Source of the DNA: Lojkania enalia
Lineage: Eukaryota; Ascomycota; Dothideomycetes; Pleosporales
DNA length: 41,690 bases
NCBI GenBank assembly: GCA_010094045.1
Contig: ML986872.1
Coordinates: 1-41,690, forward strand
Reading direction: 5' to 3'
Position 1 is the first letter of the stretch. Each line of letters starts with the position of its first letter. Made by a program: the position numbers and the translations under genes. Of this stretch, positions 1 to 10,661 are shown piece after piece. A model generated the notes under the pieces. The model worked only from the letters and a program-made list of their open reading frames with translations, ran no database searches and was not told the origin of the DNA.

Positions 1-1585
1 TAAGACTAAGGAGTAGGTAATTATTTAGTATATACTAGATCTAGATATAAGAGAATTTCCGCTGTAACTTACTACTATTTAAGATATAGCTAATTTACTA
101 CTAGCTGTATACTCTACTAGCTAGATTAGAAAGAACTAGGTAGAGAACTTTATTAAATATACGTCTAAGCTTAAGGTTAAATTTAATTAAAAGTACAACT
201 ATTTAAAAGCTAAATATAAGAATTCTAAAGTTATAAGAGGCTAGTTCTACCTTATATAGAATATAAAAGCTAAGTATAGTATTATTAACAAAGATATATA
301 CAACTTTAATAAATTAGACTTTATAATAGGCGTAATATTAATAGAAGTAGTAGTTACTAGCTCTAAAAGACAGAATTAACTAAAGTAGCTCTAGCTAGAT
401 AATTATAAGTAGACTATAATTATCTAGAGTACTAACGCGATAGGATAGATAATACTATCTTTTATTATCTTTATAGGTACCTACCACCTCTCTATATAGT
501 ATAAAGAAGATGATATTCTACCAACCTAGGCTATATAGGTTACTAATAATAGCTGGACGATAAATAATATTAGTATTAAGTAGTTAAAGTACTTTAATAT
601 ATATATAAAGGATTATACTATTAGTATATATTAATTGCTAATTCTTAATAGCTATAAGAGTTATAACTCGCTTAAATTTAGGCAGCTCTATAAGGAAAAG
701 AATATTATTACTCTCTATATACCTCTATATTTATCGCACCTACTATAGTTATTAAATATAGGTTATTTCTTACCTTTAAAAACTATATACGGGTGCTAAG
801 TCGAGCAGCTAATATATAGTTATATTAACTATATTATAAAAATCAAGTTCTTACCTTACTTTAAAGTAGCTTTTAATATAGTAATTATAAAGAGTAATAT
901 CCTAAATAGCTTTTAAAGTATTAGTTTAGTTCTATTTAATCTAGATATAGTACTATTAAAGCTTAAAGTTTAACTATATATACTAATACCTTCTATAGTT
1001 GAAAATACCTCTTAAGAGTTAAAAATACTAAATAATTCTATCGAATTTAGGTTTTAATCTACGTACGTTTAATTAAGAGTTAAAAAGTATCTAGATAGCT
1101 TATCTATTTTAATAGTAGAAGCGTTTAAATAGTTTATAAAGAGTATTATATATATAATATATAAAAACGTACTATTATACGCTTAGGTTACTAAGTTTTA
1201 AGCAGCTAATAAAGCTGCTATATAATATTAATTATATAAAAGAAAGTATATATAAAAGAAAAGTAATCTAATAATTAAAGAAGATACTTAATTAACTACT
1301 CTAAAAGAGTTTAGCACTTGTATTAATAGGAAGAAGAGTAGGAAGAAGGCACGTATTAATAGAAACTAGCTAACTTAAAGGTGCTGTAGGTAGTATAATA
1401 AGACTAGATATAACTTATAGACGTATAAAAATAATACTATAAATATAGAAGAATAGGCTACTATATTATATAGTATAATAGAATATAAGAAAGTATAATA
1501 TTTTACGAAAAGTAGTTGCAATTTTAGTATAGTTTTAGTATTATAATTAGCTTACTTAGGTAATTAGCTTACTTATACTGTATAT
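1..1585 (+). mobile_element. P1: RIP-degraded Tc1/mariner (pogo/Fot1-like) DNA transposon, left end outside window
   Basis: This is the right-hand 1,585 bp of a DNA transposon. Positions 1-234 align without gaps to 41,457-41,690 (element P3), and its right end is an inverted copy of the terminal repeat that starts P2 and P3. The terminal repeat holds two direct copies of an 'aagcgagctaat'-like motif, here read as attagcttactt. If the missing left part equals the 287 bp seen in P3, the full length is 1,872 bp, identical to P2. A relic of a C-terminal CCHC zinc knuckle, now full of stops, reads on the plus strand near 1,380-1,440; pogo/Fot1-type fungal transposases carry such a knuckle. The end is followed by TA at 1,586-1,587, the expected target duplication. 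No protein can be made. Confidence 0.82.
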
Positions 1586-1811
1586 TATAGGTATTAGAGA
1601 AAATATAAGAATACTATAATAATAGCTTAATATTATAGTTTACTTAAATTTCCCTTTATATAAAATAATTCTAATCTTTAATCTAATTATTACTAAGTAT
1701 TTATCTTATATCTTTACTATTATAGTAAATATTACTACTCTTTTAATATATTAATATACTAATATTATATTAGAGTAATAAGATTATTTAAACTATATAC
1801 TTTCTACTTTA
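1586..1811. other. AT-rich spacer between transposons P1 and Q
   Basis: No gene is visible. The first part (about 1,591-1,622) resembles, in opposite orientation, part of a repeat at about 3,715-3,900, and in the same orientation 32,032-32,056. The rest is AT-rich DNA of RIP type. Confidence 0.5.
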
Positions 1812-3678
1812 ATATAGATTATAGGCTAACGGGATACACGTGTAAGCGGGACAGTTTTTACTACTATACGTCTTTAAATTATAATATCTATCTATAATAA
1901 TAATATTTACAGAAAAGAAGTAAACAATCTTAATTTTTATATCTTAGACAAGTTCTTATATTATATTTAAGTAACTTATATAAGCTATATTTAGGTACAG
2001 CTTGTTTTTTTTATATAGAAGCCTCTAGCTCTATATAATTAACTTAAACTTCAATCTAAGCCTATTACTACGATTATAAGTTTTTAAGCATTTAAAGCCC
2101 TTTATTAATTATTAGAATACTATCCTTTATAATAGTTTTATATTTTCTTATTTACTATTGCGTTTTTCTTACGTTTGCTACTTAAAGCGCAGTATTTTTA
2201 GCTTTTAAAATTGTAGCATTCTATATTACCATCTTATAGCCTTTAATTAATCTTTTAAACGCGCTATCTAATAAGCTAACTATTATATAATAATAGCGCC
2301 TTATCTTAATTATTTTAACTTATTACTTAAGGTTGGCGGTTATATATAGAGTCTTTAAAACTAAGGTTAGAGGGCTTTATATAATAGCTAGTAGTATTAG
2401 TATATACTAAGGCAGCTTTATAAGTATACGCTCTAGATTATATAGTATAAGATTAGCTACTGTAAAACTAGCTTTAATATTCTTTTTAGTTATTACTTAT
2501 ATATACGCTATATAATATAGTAATAAAAAGTTGTTCTTTATAATATAATTAATACTAAGTTATACCTAGCCTTTAACTTATATACTATATACGCGCTTTA
2601 ATAGACTAAAATAAATTATATTAAGCAGCTGTAGTAGATAAGATAAATACGCTAGTATATAGAGTATAATAATCCTATTCTATTTATAAAAGTCTTTAAA
2701 CTGTACTATATAATAGCTACTATAGCTGTCTATAATTAAGAGGTAATATTAATCTTTTATATAAACTGTAGTTGTGCTATTAAAGTATTAAATCTATTTA
2801 AAGCTAATCTTATTATCTATCTAGCCTTTTTCGCTCGTATAAATAGCTTAGGTTTATAGTATACTAACGTCTACAGTAATTTTATACTAAAACTCTTAAT
2901 ACTACTTTACTTTAAATATTATAAATACTAGTAAAGCCTAGTTAGTTACGCTAATACTATTAATAACTATTACCTACTCGCGATTACCTAGCTATATAAC
3001 CTTTATATAACCTTACTATCTTTTTTTAGTTTCTATAATAACTTTTACTATTAAAATTATATCTATTTAGAAGCCTATCTTATTAAAGTTATAGATATTA
3101 TTTTTAAGAATACTATACTTCGCAATTATATTTTATATAAGGTTAAACTAGCTCTAGATAAGACTTTAATTTTTATATTACTTTTACTAATAGTTATATT
3201 TATATATATATACCGTACGAAGCTTTAAATAGTATTTAATAAAGGTCGAAGGCTAATTAATACTAACAGTAGAAGCTAGGTTAATCCTACAGCTTATAAG
3301 TAGAAGATTAGCTATTTTACGTACGATAGATAGCTAGGCTAAAAAGCCTTATACTTTAAAATTAAGAATATATTAAATAAGAATAGTTTCTTCTATATAA
3401 GTAAGTTTTAAAGTTATTAGTTATATAATACGTTGTAAACAGATATTATATATATATTAATATAGATAAGACTTAGAAATATTATATATAACTACTACCT
3501 TATAAAAACTTTAAAATTACTTTAAATTTAAAGCTTTAAAAGCTAAAGAAGTTCTATTTTTAAGTTCTTTCTAACTAGTAGTTAGTATTATTAATAGATA
3601 CTCTAAAATAATAGATAGTAACGCGTATAGTAAAACTATCCCGCTTATATATATATCCCGTTAGCCTATAATCTATAT
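1812..3678 (-). mobile_element. Q: full-length RIP-degraded Tc1/mariner-type DNA transposon, 1,867 bp
   Basis: Terminal inverted repeats begin atatagattataggctaac at 1,812 and end with its complement at 3,678, flanked on both sides by TA (1,810-1,811 and 3,679-3,680). The inner part of the repeat carries the motifs cgggata and aagcggga at both ends. The size matches the other mariner-type elements here (1,849-1,872 bp). Internal blocks around 2,410-2,500 and 2,620-2,700 resemble the same-strand parts of P2, whose transposase reads on the minus strand, so Q is inferred to be minus as well. No reading frame survives. The assignment to mariner/pogo rests on TA duplication, length and similarity to P2 rather than on a readable catalytic triad. 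Confidence 0.8.
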
Positions 3679-3680
3679 TA

Positions 3681-4340
3681 CTCTTTTAGCACCTTTCTAT
3701 ATAATACTTCTACTTCTCTTTTTATTACTTACTATAGTATTATATTATTATAGTATCCTTATATTTCTTCTAATATCTATATATAACACGCTTACTTTAG
3801 TATATATACTTTCTTCTTCCTTTTTATCTTTCTATTTACTTTATATTTAGTTTACTTTTAACTATTCTTTTATATAATACTTAAGATCTATATATAATAT
3901 ATATAGGCTAGAGCTTTACTATTTTAATACTAGTTATATATTAAAGGCTTACTAATTTATATATATAGTAACTTTAATATTACTTTTTACTAGTATTATA
4001 AAGTAGTATATAATTATATAGGCGAATTTCTCTACTATACTAGCTATATCTCTCTTATTAGATAGTAGAATAGCGTATATAGTAATTGTATATATAAGGT
4101 TTATAGCGCTTTATATCGCCTTTAATTAAATAAGAATAATAAGCCTTTGTATAATAAGTAGCAACGGGAGTATAGGCGCAAGCCTAATAAGGATAAGAGT
4201 AGCTCTCCTAATACTTCTAACCGCTCCTACTATACTTATTATATTAGGGCTGTATAGGTATTCTTAATAGATATTCTTAGATAAGGGCTTTCTTTTTATA
4301 TAAAAAGTTGACTATCTACGTTACTTTCTACTATCTATAC
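3681..4340. other. AT-rich, RIP-degraded DNA with a dispersed repeat and no gene
   Basis: Nothing codes here. Positions about 3,715-3,900, read on the minus strand, match about 31,890-32,060 inside Copia-A over roughly 170 bp, with differences that are mostly G/A and C/T. The remaining 3,900-4,340 is AT-rich sequence of RIP type whose family I cannot name. Base composition changes sharply at about 4,340. Confidence 0.6.
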
Positions 4341-4347
4341 AGTATTT

Positions 4348-4450
4348 ATCGTATTTTTTGGTTACGATATCGGTATTTTACGATATCCGACGATATCGTA
4401 CGATATCGAACAATATTGATCGTTGCTTATCGTGGCTTATCGTGACCCAC
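4348..4450. repeat. Short repeats of acgatatcg/ttatcgt type at the island edge
   Basis: Between about 4,360 and 4,440 the near-palindromic unit acgatatc(g) occurs four or more times (4,364, 4,380, 4,391, 4,400), followed by several ttatcgt/tatcgtg units. Subterminal repeats of this kind are common in fungal DNA transposons, so it may be the end of a further element. That is inference, as no partner end was found in the window. Confidence 0.5.
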
Positions 4451-4471
4451 ACTGGCGCCATGTGCAGGTGT

Positions 4472-4732
4472 CAGGGGGAACGCGAGGATACCGTGACATT
4501 TAGGGTGCGATCAGGTACGAGCGGACAGCGTAAAGCGCGCTATAGCCGCTGTAGCAAGACTGGGCATAATTCTCGTATATGCTAGAAGGATGCAGAGGTT
4601 TCTATAGAATAATCGCGCAAGTTGTAAATTGTTATTATATTACTTGGTTGTTGAGCTATATGTATATAAAGGCTGAAAAAGTTGATGGGGTGGACCGCTC
4701 GCTTGAATGGGCCGCTCGCTTGTAAGGTACGT
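4472..4732 (+). mobile_element. R': lightly mutated 3' tail of a pogo/Fot1-like transposon
   Basis: This 261-bp fragment is the less mutated counterpart of 36,291-36,552 (element R, minus strand); almost all differences are C-to-T or G-to-A in R. It encodes the C-terminal zinc knuckle of the transposase on the plus strand (around 4,540-4,583), with a C-x2-C-x4-H-x4-C arrangement in which the first cysteine is tyrosine (TAT for TGT). The frame ends at TAG (4,583-4,585), and the terminal repeat gccgctcgcttgtaaggtac-gt runs up to 4,732, followed by TA. The transposase body is missing. A longer open frame beginning at 4,358 exists, but its first part lies outside the homology and is not considered real. 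Confidence 0.8.
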
Positions 4733-4896
4733 TATAGCTTGATTAGGGTGTTGCGTAAAGTTGGTGAGGTGGCGCGCTCGCTTGCCACTTACGTTATAAA
4801 ATAATTCATGGTTGTCGCGCAAATCGTTAAAAAGGCGCCGTACTTTTGGTGGGGTTGCCAGCTTCCTGGTGTTGCCAGCTAGGTGGTGGAGCACGT
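4733..4896. repeat. Two further transposon-type ends stacked behind R'
   Basis: After the R' end (ACGT|TA at 4,729-4,734), two more segments finish in the same way: ACGT|TA at 4,791-4,796, preceded by gcgcgctcgcttgccactt, and ACGT|TA at 4,893-4,898, preceded by two gttgccagct units. All other DNA transposons in the window begin or end with ACGT (or RIP-mutated ATAT) next to TA, and their ends carry doubled internal motifs. These are therefore best read as right ends of two related elements whose bodies are gone. A minus-strand frame at 4,640-4,894 is made of these ends and is not a gene. Confidence 0.55.
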
Positions 4897-4898
4897 TA

Positions 4899-5324
4899 CA
4901 TGAGACTGCTAGTCAAGGGCTGCATAGCTGATCGGGCACGTGACCTGAGCTTATGGTTACACAGCCCAAATATACCAGGACAGAGTGGATACTGATCCGA
5001 TCAAGATCAGAGACTACCCTGCGTCGGTGTTTTCATACTAATATTCGATGCGTGCAACCCAACGCTTGACCGCCACCTTGAATACGAGAGGCGGAGACGC
5101 AAGTAGTGTGATTATATTGCTGCGCGCATACAATATTGAAGGCCCCATCATAAAATCAGATTGGGTAGGGGTTCGAATAAGAGATGATATTTCTCTGATC
5201 ACTTCTGCCTAGCAGTTGCGCCAAATTTAGGCATTGCACATGTTCATATACTCGGTCTGAAGTGCGACCCTCAGCCCACCAACCAAAAGTTACCTTTTCA
5301 GTTTAGGCACCCGCCTCTCTAGTC
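4899..5324. other. Non-coding stretch of normal base composition
   Basis: No open frame, RNA gene or repeat is recognised here. It is the first unmutated DNA after the transposon ends. Confidence 0.5.
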
Positions 5325-5691
5325 ATGCGTTTTGGATCGTTAACCCTCTTTTGTGCCTCTCCCTGAGATAATTACTGCCTTTCCTTCCCTACCTCAGGGT
5401 AAGTACTACTTAGAGAATGCACTGAAATTTCAAGCTGAGGCAGCTGGGTACGCTATTGAGACGGGATCCTAGTTCGATTGCTCAGTACCCTGAGGTCGAA
5501 AATTTTACTGTGCCGAAGAACTTGAACGTCGAAATGGACGACGACGATGTTGTTTATTCGTGGGATCAAAAGAAACGGGCGCTCGAGACAATTGCCCTCT
5601 GACGCTCCGGTAGACGACGTCGCTGCGCCAAACGAGGATGTGAACGCCGACGACGACGATGACCTTGTCACTTACTCCAGAGAAGAGTGAG
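5325..5691 (+). pseudogene. Possible broken small (secreted?) protein gene with acidic repeats
   Basis: I do not recognise this gene. An ATG at 5,325 starts a short hydrophobic leader (MRFGSLTLFCAS) that meets a stop. Downstream, pieces in shifted frames read as plausible protein: about 24 codons from 5,399 (start GKYYLENALKFQ), then a stretch from 5,492 containing MDDDDVVYSW followed by QKKR, then a third frame from 5,610 containing DDDDDLVTYS and ending at a TGA (5,689-5,691). The two D4-5-(V/L)V-x-YS blocks resemble each other, and a dibasic KKR lies between them. At least two stops and two frame changes separate the parts, so it is at best a relic. Composition-driven chance similarity is a real alternative. 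Confidence 0.28.
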
Positions 5692-6035
5692 ACAGAACGA
5701 ATCGGTGTTGGAAATGGTTGTCTAGGATCAAGTATACTGTGAGAACCAATCAAGAGCGAGCCAAAGTCTATCAACTCGGGTATAATTTCATTCAAATTCA
5801 CGGCAATGTTGAGTTAAGTCTGATATTGAGTGACGCCCTAATGGAAACTGTTAATCTCCGCACAGTCCAATCGTATCTATTGCATCTGTAAAGTATCAGG
5901 GCAAATGATGAAGAGAGTTGTGTTGATTCATGTGTATGGAGGGTCAAGGCTATTTATACTGTCTGTCCTAAGTATCGCATGATATCAGGGCTAATCCTTG
6001 ATAGAGATGACGCGATTCATATAGCCTTATAGCAT
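5692..6035. other. Intergenic region downstream of the MFS gene
   Basis: No gene is recognised. It probably includes the 3' untranslated region of the minus-strand transporter that ends at 6,036. Confidence 0.5.
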
Positions 6036-7773
6036 CTATTTATTAATTACTAATTGACCTGGAACCCGACTTGGGGTATCTTTTCCCTGATCGTGACATT
6101 TTATGACTTCAGTATTTAGAGCCGTAGTGCAGGCACTTCCTGTTCTTCTGATCTTCTCTACTTCTTGTCTCCACTGCATTCCATTTCTCATCATCCAAAA
6201 CACTACTACAACCAATACAACATAGGCCAATGCAATGAATGTGAATGCCCATCCCGGATTCATCGCCGTACACATTGGTATAATCGCTGCACAGCCTCCG
6301 GCGCTCATAAGGCATCTTACAAAGTTCACTGCTGCTGTTGCCGACGCAGGCTTGTCTCTATGCAGATCAATGAGTAGCGCATTAGAGCTACTAAATGCTG
6401 TCGAGATACCAAAGCCAATAAAAAAGAGCGCGATTTCGGGCCCAGCGATATGAACCTGGAATTTCACTGTCCAGCCAAATATTAGAATCGCTACTGTACC
6501 AATCAAATGTCCTGGTACCACGACCTGTAATCGTACTTTCTCAATAGGGAAGTTTTGCAGATCTTGCTGTTTTCCTTTCGTGATTGGAAGATTTAGGCGT
6601 TTGGAGTGGCGGCGGAAATTCCAGTCTACAACGTGACCCATTGTGAGCGAGGACACGAGTGATCCGGTTCCAGATGCGATATAACACAGTCCAATTTTTA
6701 ACTCGTTAAAGGCATAGGCCGTAGCGAAAAGATTGGGAAGTGCAGTTGTAGTGACCATCAAGCCAGTGAAAAAGAACCCGTTATAGAGAAGCAATATGCA
6801 AGACTGTTTTTCACGTAGGATTTTGAGGGTTGTGAGGGGATTGATATTAGACAAAGAGAATTTCCTTGATATGGCTGGTAGAGCGGAATGGTCATCTTCG
6901 AGAACGGCCGTCTTCCTCCGCCTACGTTGCTGTAGGCAACTTATAACTGAGCGGTTAATTCCTCTCGCAGGAATTGATCCGTTCCCCACAACGGTGCGGC
7001 AGGTCTCCGGGAAGAAGAATATAAAAATCCCAAGTAGAACACCGCCGTATATAGCTAGGAACCAGAATATAGACCGCCAGCCGAGGTACTGGGCGAGCAA
7101 TCCGCCAATCGTTGGACCGAAGGCAGGACCAAAGAGTATGCCGGCGGTTGCATAGCCCATCCACATCCCTCGTTCTGCAGATGTAGCGATGTCGGCTACA
7201 ACGGCGTTCGTAAGCGCAATGGCCGCGCTACATCCTGCAGCTTGAACCATTCGGAGGATGAGAAGGGCTGCGTAATTCGTTTGAAGAGCGAGTCCGACAT
7301 TAGCCACCACGAAAATGACAAAGCATACAATGAAGGATAGTCGGCGACCGCTGTTGTCCGACATGGTTCCGATTATTGAGGGGGCGACAGCTTGAGCGAC
7401 CTTGAATCACGATCAGCTTTAGTTTTATTACACGTAATAGAATAATTTGAGATAATTAGCCCCGAGAACGAACCATATATGTGGTGATAGAAATATTTGT
7501 CATAGCTGGTGTAATATCAAGTTTCTGCGACAATACATTCAGCGCTGGAAAATACGTCGTTGCTCCAAATGGTGAGATGAGTGCCGATACGGAGACAAGG
7601 AAGATGATCCACCTTTTCATCGGCTCGCTGAATACAGAATATGGAGGTCCGGACACTTCGCGCCTTAAGGAATTCTTATTCTCGGTTTTTTCAAGGTCAA
7701 CAAGCTCTCTGGCCTCCCTGGCTCCGCCGTCTTGTGATACAGGCTGTGCAACTGGTGCTTTCGATATCTCCAT
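6036..7773 (-). CDS. MFS transporter, DHA1 (drug:H+ antiporter) type, one intron
   Basis: Predicted 554-residue membrane protein encoded by two exons (complement of 7,474-7,773 and 6,036-7,400). The intron at 7,401-7,473 (73 bp) has a GT-AG border with an unusual GTTCGT donor; splicing it joins TTYM to VAQAVAPS and keeps the frame. After a cytosolic N-terminus of about 50 residues, the first membrane segment begins near residue 55. Motif A (GTMSDNSGRR, 111-120) lies after segment 2, and the antiporter motif C (GILFGPAFGPTIGG, 187-200) is in segment 5. A central cytosolic loop rich in Arg/Lys spans about 235-300, and further hydrophobic segments extend to about 503. Family knowledge: such proteins sit in the plasma membrane and export drugs or metabolites in exchange for protons. 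The substrate cannot be told. Length is normal and no lesion is visible. The start follows an in-frame stop a few codons upstream. Confidence 0.92.
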
Positions 7774-10661
7774 TGTAGCCTAATGCTTGCGTACTCCAAA
7801 TATAGCCCAGCCCAATTGCAATGCCCAAGACAGGATATATGAAAATAAACAAGGCAGACTGACAAGCAAAGGAAAGGAATGAAGGAAAACAGGGCGAGGT
7901 AGTATTCAAAGAAGCTCGGAAGGCATGGGGCTACCCGCTGTTTTATTTCCGACCGACGCTACCGGTGACGCTATCTCATACTAGAAGAAGTACCGGATTT
8001 GTTAACCGAAGTTGGCCCCTCCCAAGACAACAGTTGACGCGGTCGAATGCGGGGGAATGTATGGAGTTGATTTATAACCATAGAACAAGCAGTGGTCAGA
8101 TGTATTAGTTGATGAGGAATAATACTGTATCTGGGAAGGTGGACCCGCTGAGTTTGCCTGGCCTAGTGAAATCTATGAAATGGAGACCCGGATATGAATG
8201 TCCGGACGGTTCAAACCAACCAGAGCCTAATAAGAACATTTATCTCATCCAAGTCTTGGGACTTACCGGAAAGAAGTTAAGCCGTGATTTGCATTATATT
8301 GACGGATAGGCTAGTGGCAAAAAATCAACAGCTGCTATCCTTGGCCGAGCATGCTTTCGCCTTCGGAAGCTTCAATGGTCTTAGCCAAAATCTCTCGATC
8401 ATACCCGAAGTCGGACCGAAATCCGCGCTACCAAGCGGTTTCGCTTCAACAATGACACCACGTCAAATGTTTTTTTCCTCCTCTACGAGACTGTATCACG
8501 AACGATTCCTTCGAAATCCTAAAATTGAGTCAAGGGGTATGCTTAAACAATAATGCATTGAAATTTAACTTTTCGCACGACATCCTCGAGAGGAGAAACA
8601 GAATCGAGCTAAGACGGAAATCGAAAGGAGCTGGCTGGCATTGAGCGCAGGATTCGGTAACCTCTTGGTCTGATAACTTTCGCATTAACTGCGCCTAGTT
8701 CTGTCGTACTTGCTCTAGTCTCATACTACGGCCACACAGCGTAGTGTTTAGCGAACATACTCCCAAGGAGCCAGTATCCCTATTCTAGAGAGATATCAAC
8801 CATTGGATCACTGACATATTGCCGAAAGTACCATGCATGATTCACCGCGTAAAGGTGAGTTGAATTGACTCATGAGGCCCTTGGGCTAGATAGCACCTCT
8901 GAAAGCTCGTATCACTAAGGAGGGTTTCGGCTTGACTATATTGAACAATAGCTGTGTGCACACACAATACTGACGATATAAGCATACATCCGAAAGCATA
9001 AGATTATATTGCATGGAGACGGAGCCCCGACTGACTTATACATCGAAGGTATAGTACTGCGGCTAATATGTGATAGCCCTGCCCATGATGGCGGGACGGA
9101 AAAATGATACTCCTATGATAGGACTTGAACGTCTGGGGATTTCTATGGCAGAATTCAGGCCTGAGTAAACACAAATTTCGACCTAGATGATATCATATAA
9201 CTCGCGCCTGAGGTTCCTCCCGAGGAGAGAGGTATTCCGTCTTTCGTCGCCATTATTTGGGCCTAATATAAATTACATTTCACCCCATCTTCTTTCTGGG
9301 GCTCACATCGGAATAGAAACTTCTAGGGTCTCTCGCGCAGCTCTCACCCAGCTCCTCAATTATGAGCTACCAACGGGTGCATGGATCCATTACCATGTTA
9401 CGTAAACTGGAGATGGTGCACTAACGGCCTGTGTCTGCACTACCTTTCAAGAAGCTCGTCCCCCAGTTTCACCTGAGTTCTTTTCCTCCACCCTCACTCC
9501 GACGACTTTCCAAATTGTCAGCTTCCTCGGCTCATGTTGTTAACTTCCAGAAATCCTCTCAACTCCACCCCATGCTTAATACCTCCAACGAGTCGAACAA
9601 CGTCTTAAACCATGTCGCATCACATTTTACATGACTAAGATATCGACTGCTTCACACCATGTTCCCAGAATTTACTCGATATCGCATGAGCCTTGACTGA
9701 ACCCATGTCGCACTACCTCAACAACTAGCCTTCGACCTCGATCACCATCACCAGGTTGATCGATTCTAACTGACCCACCGAATAGTGAGAAACGCCCGGC
9801 ATCGGGTAGTAGTCGCCATGCCTCTCAGAGTTGCGTTTCTAGTGCTCGGGTATCAGGTTCCTTAGTCTTTTTGTTTGGATGTTTGGATCATTAATTGCTT
9901 TGGTCAGTTGATATGGTGGTTGCGTTTGTTCAAGAGATGAATCGCATAGCTAAAGTCAAGCGTATGGGTTTTACTGTCATCGTACAGGGCCTCTTGATCG
10001 AAACAGGTGAAGCCAGTGGTGCTTCTGGGCTTCCAATGAGAGTATGGTCAGCGTAAGACAAGTGTACGGATAATAGAGGCTCTCAGGAGTTGGAATTACA
10101 TGTGGCAGTACCTTCTCAGAGAAGTTTACGGTCGCGCCTGGCATCTCGCCGTGTCTGCGACGGCGCATGGTTGATTCATTGTGAGATTTTCGTGCTTGGG
10201 TACGGTCAGAGTTGTACAAAGATGCTTGGAAATGATCCGGGTTGTTCATGTTGCTGGGACATAGTCAAGGTCATACAAGATGTTTGGTGCTTGGAAAAGA
10301 CTAGTGTTATCCATGGTACGCGGACATTCAGCCCACATACACGCACAAACTATTGCATCGAATTTAACAATAAACAAGTTCATACACCTTCCAGCCTGCT
10401 CGTCACTTCCAGGCCATGTATGATATGTAACGGTGTGTTCATACTTACCCTAGTCCTGTGTCAGAGTAGATTAGATTTCCGAGGAATCCTTTTCGGAGCT
10501 TCTGGAGGTCTATATTGTGGCTTTCATCACGTGTCCAAACCTGTCACGCTAAGCTGTTAGATTCTTTGTCAGCTCGGTACACCTCATTAAGTCTAGATCA
10601 CTACCTAGGTACCTTTCCCTCACAAACCCCACCATTGAGCGGTGCGAACACGCAGCCATCC
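7774..10661. other. Long intergenic stretch with no recognisable gene
   Basis: About 2.9 kb of normal composition separates the MFS and F-box genes. Several open frames of 66-156 codons occur (for example plus strand 8,109-8,309, 8,284-8,553 and 10,090-10,560), but none shows a recognisable domain, signal peptide or supporting splice pattern. A minus-strand stretch around 8,345-8,430 reads as amphipathic protein for about 27 codons (contains DFGYDREILAKTIEASEGES) between stops and could be a gene relic. A pyrimidine-rich tract lies around 9,440-9,580. The divergent promoters of the two flanking genes must be inside this region. Confidence 0.45.

Noticed and set aside
4358..4585. Open frame of 75 codons with a zinc-knuckle-like end
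   Set aside because: Only the 3' part is homologous to transposase; the 5' part is the cgatatc repeat area. Annotated as transposon tail R', not as a gene.
4640..4894. Minus-strand frame of 84 codons
   Set aside because: It runs through three transposon terminal repeats; the translation reflects those repeats.
8284..8553. Plus-strand frame of 89 codons, and a minus-strand relic-like stretch at the same place
   Set aside because: No domain, no conserved motif and no splice support; mentioned only under the intergenic entry.
9100..9175. tRNA-like T-loop motif (gttcaagtcc on the minus strand) near a cctatgatagg hairpin
   Set aside because: The T stem does not pair and no acceptor, D or anticodon arms fit; a chance B-box match.
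10515..10661. Upstream extension of the F-box frame to an earlier ATG
   Set aside because: The extra 49 residues precede the normal start of F-box proteins and show no family resemblance; probably 5' UTR.
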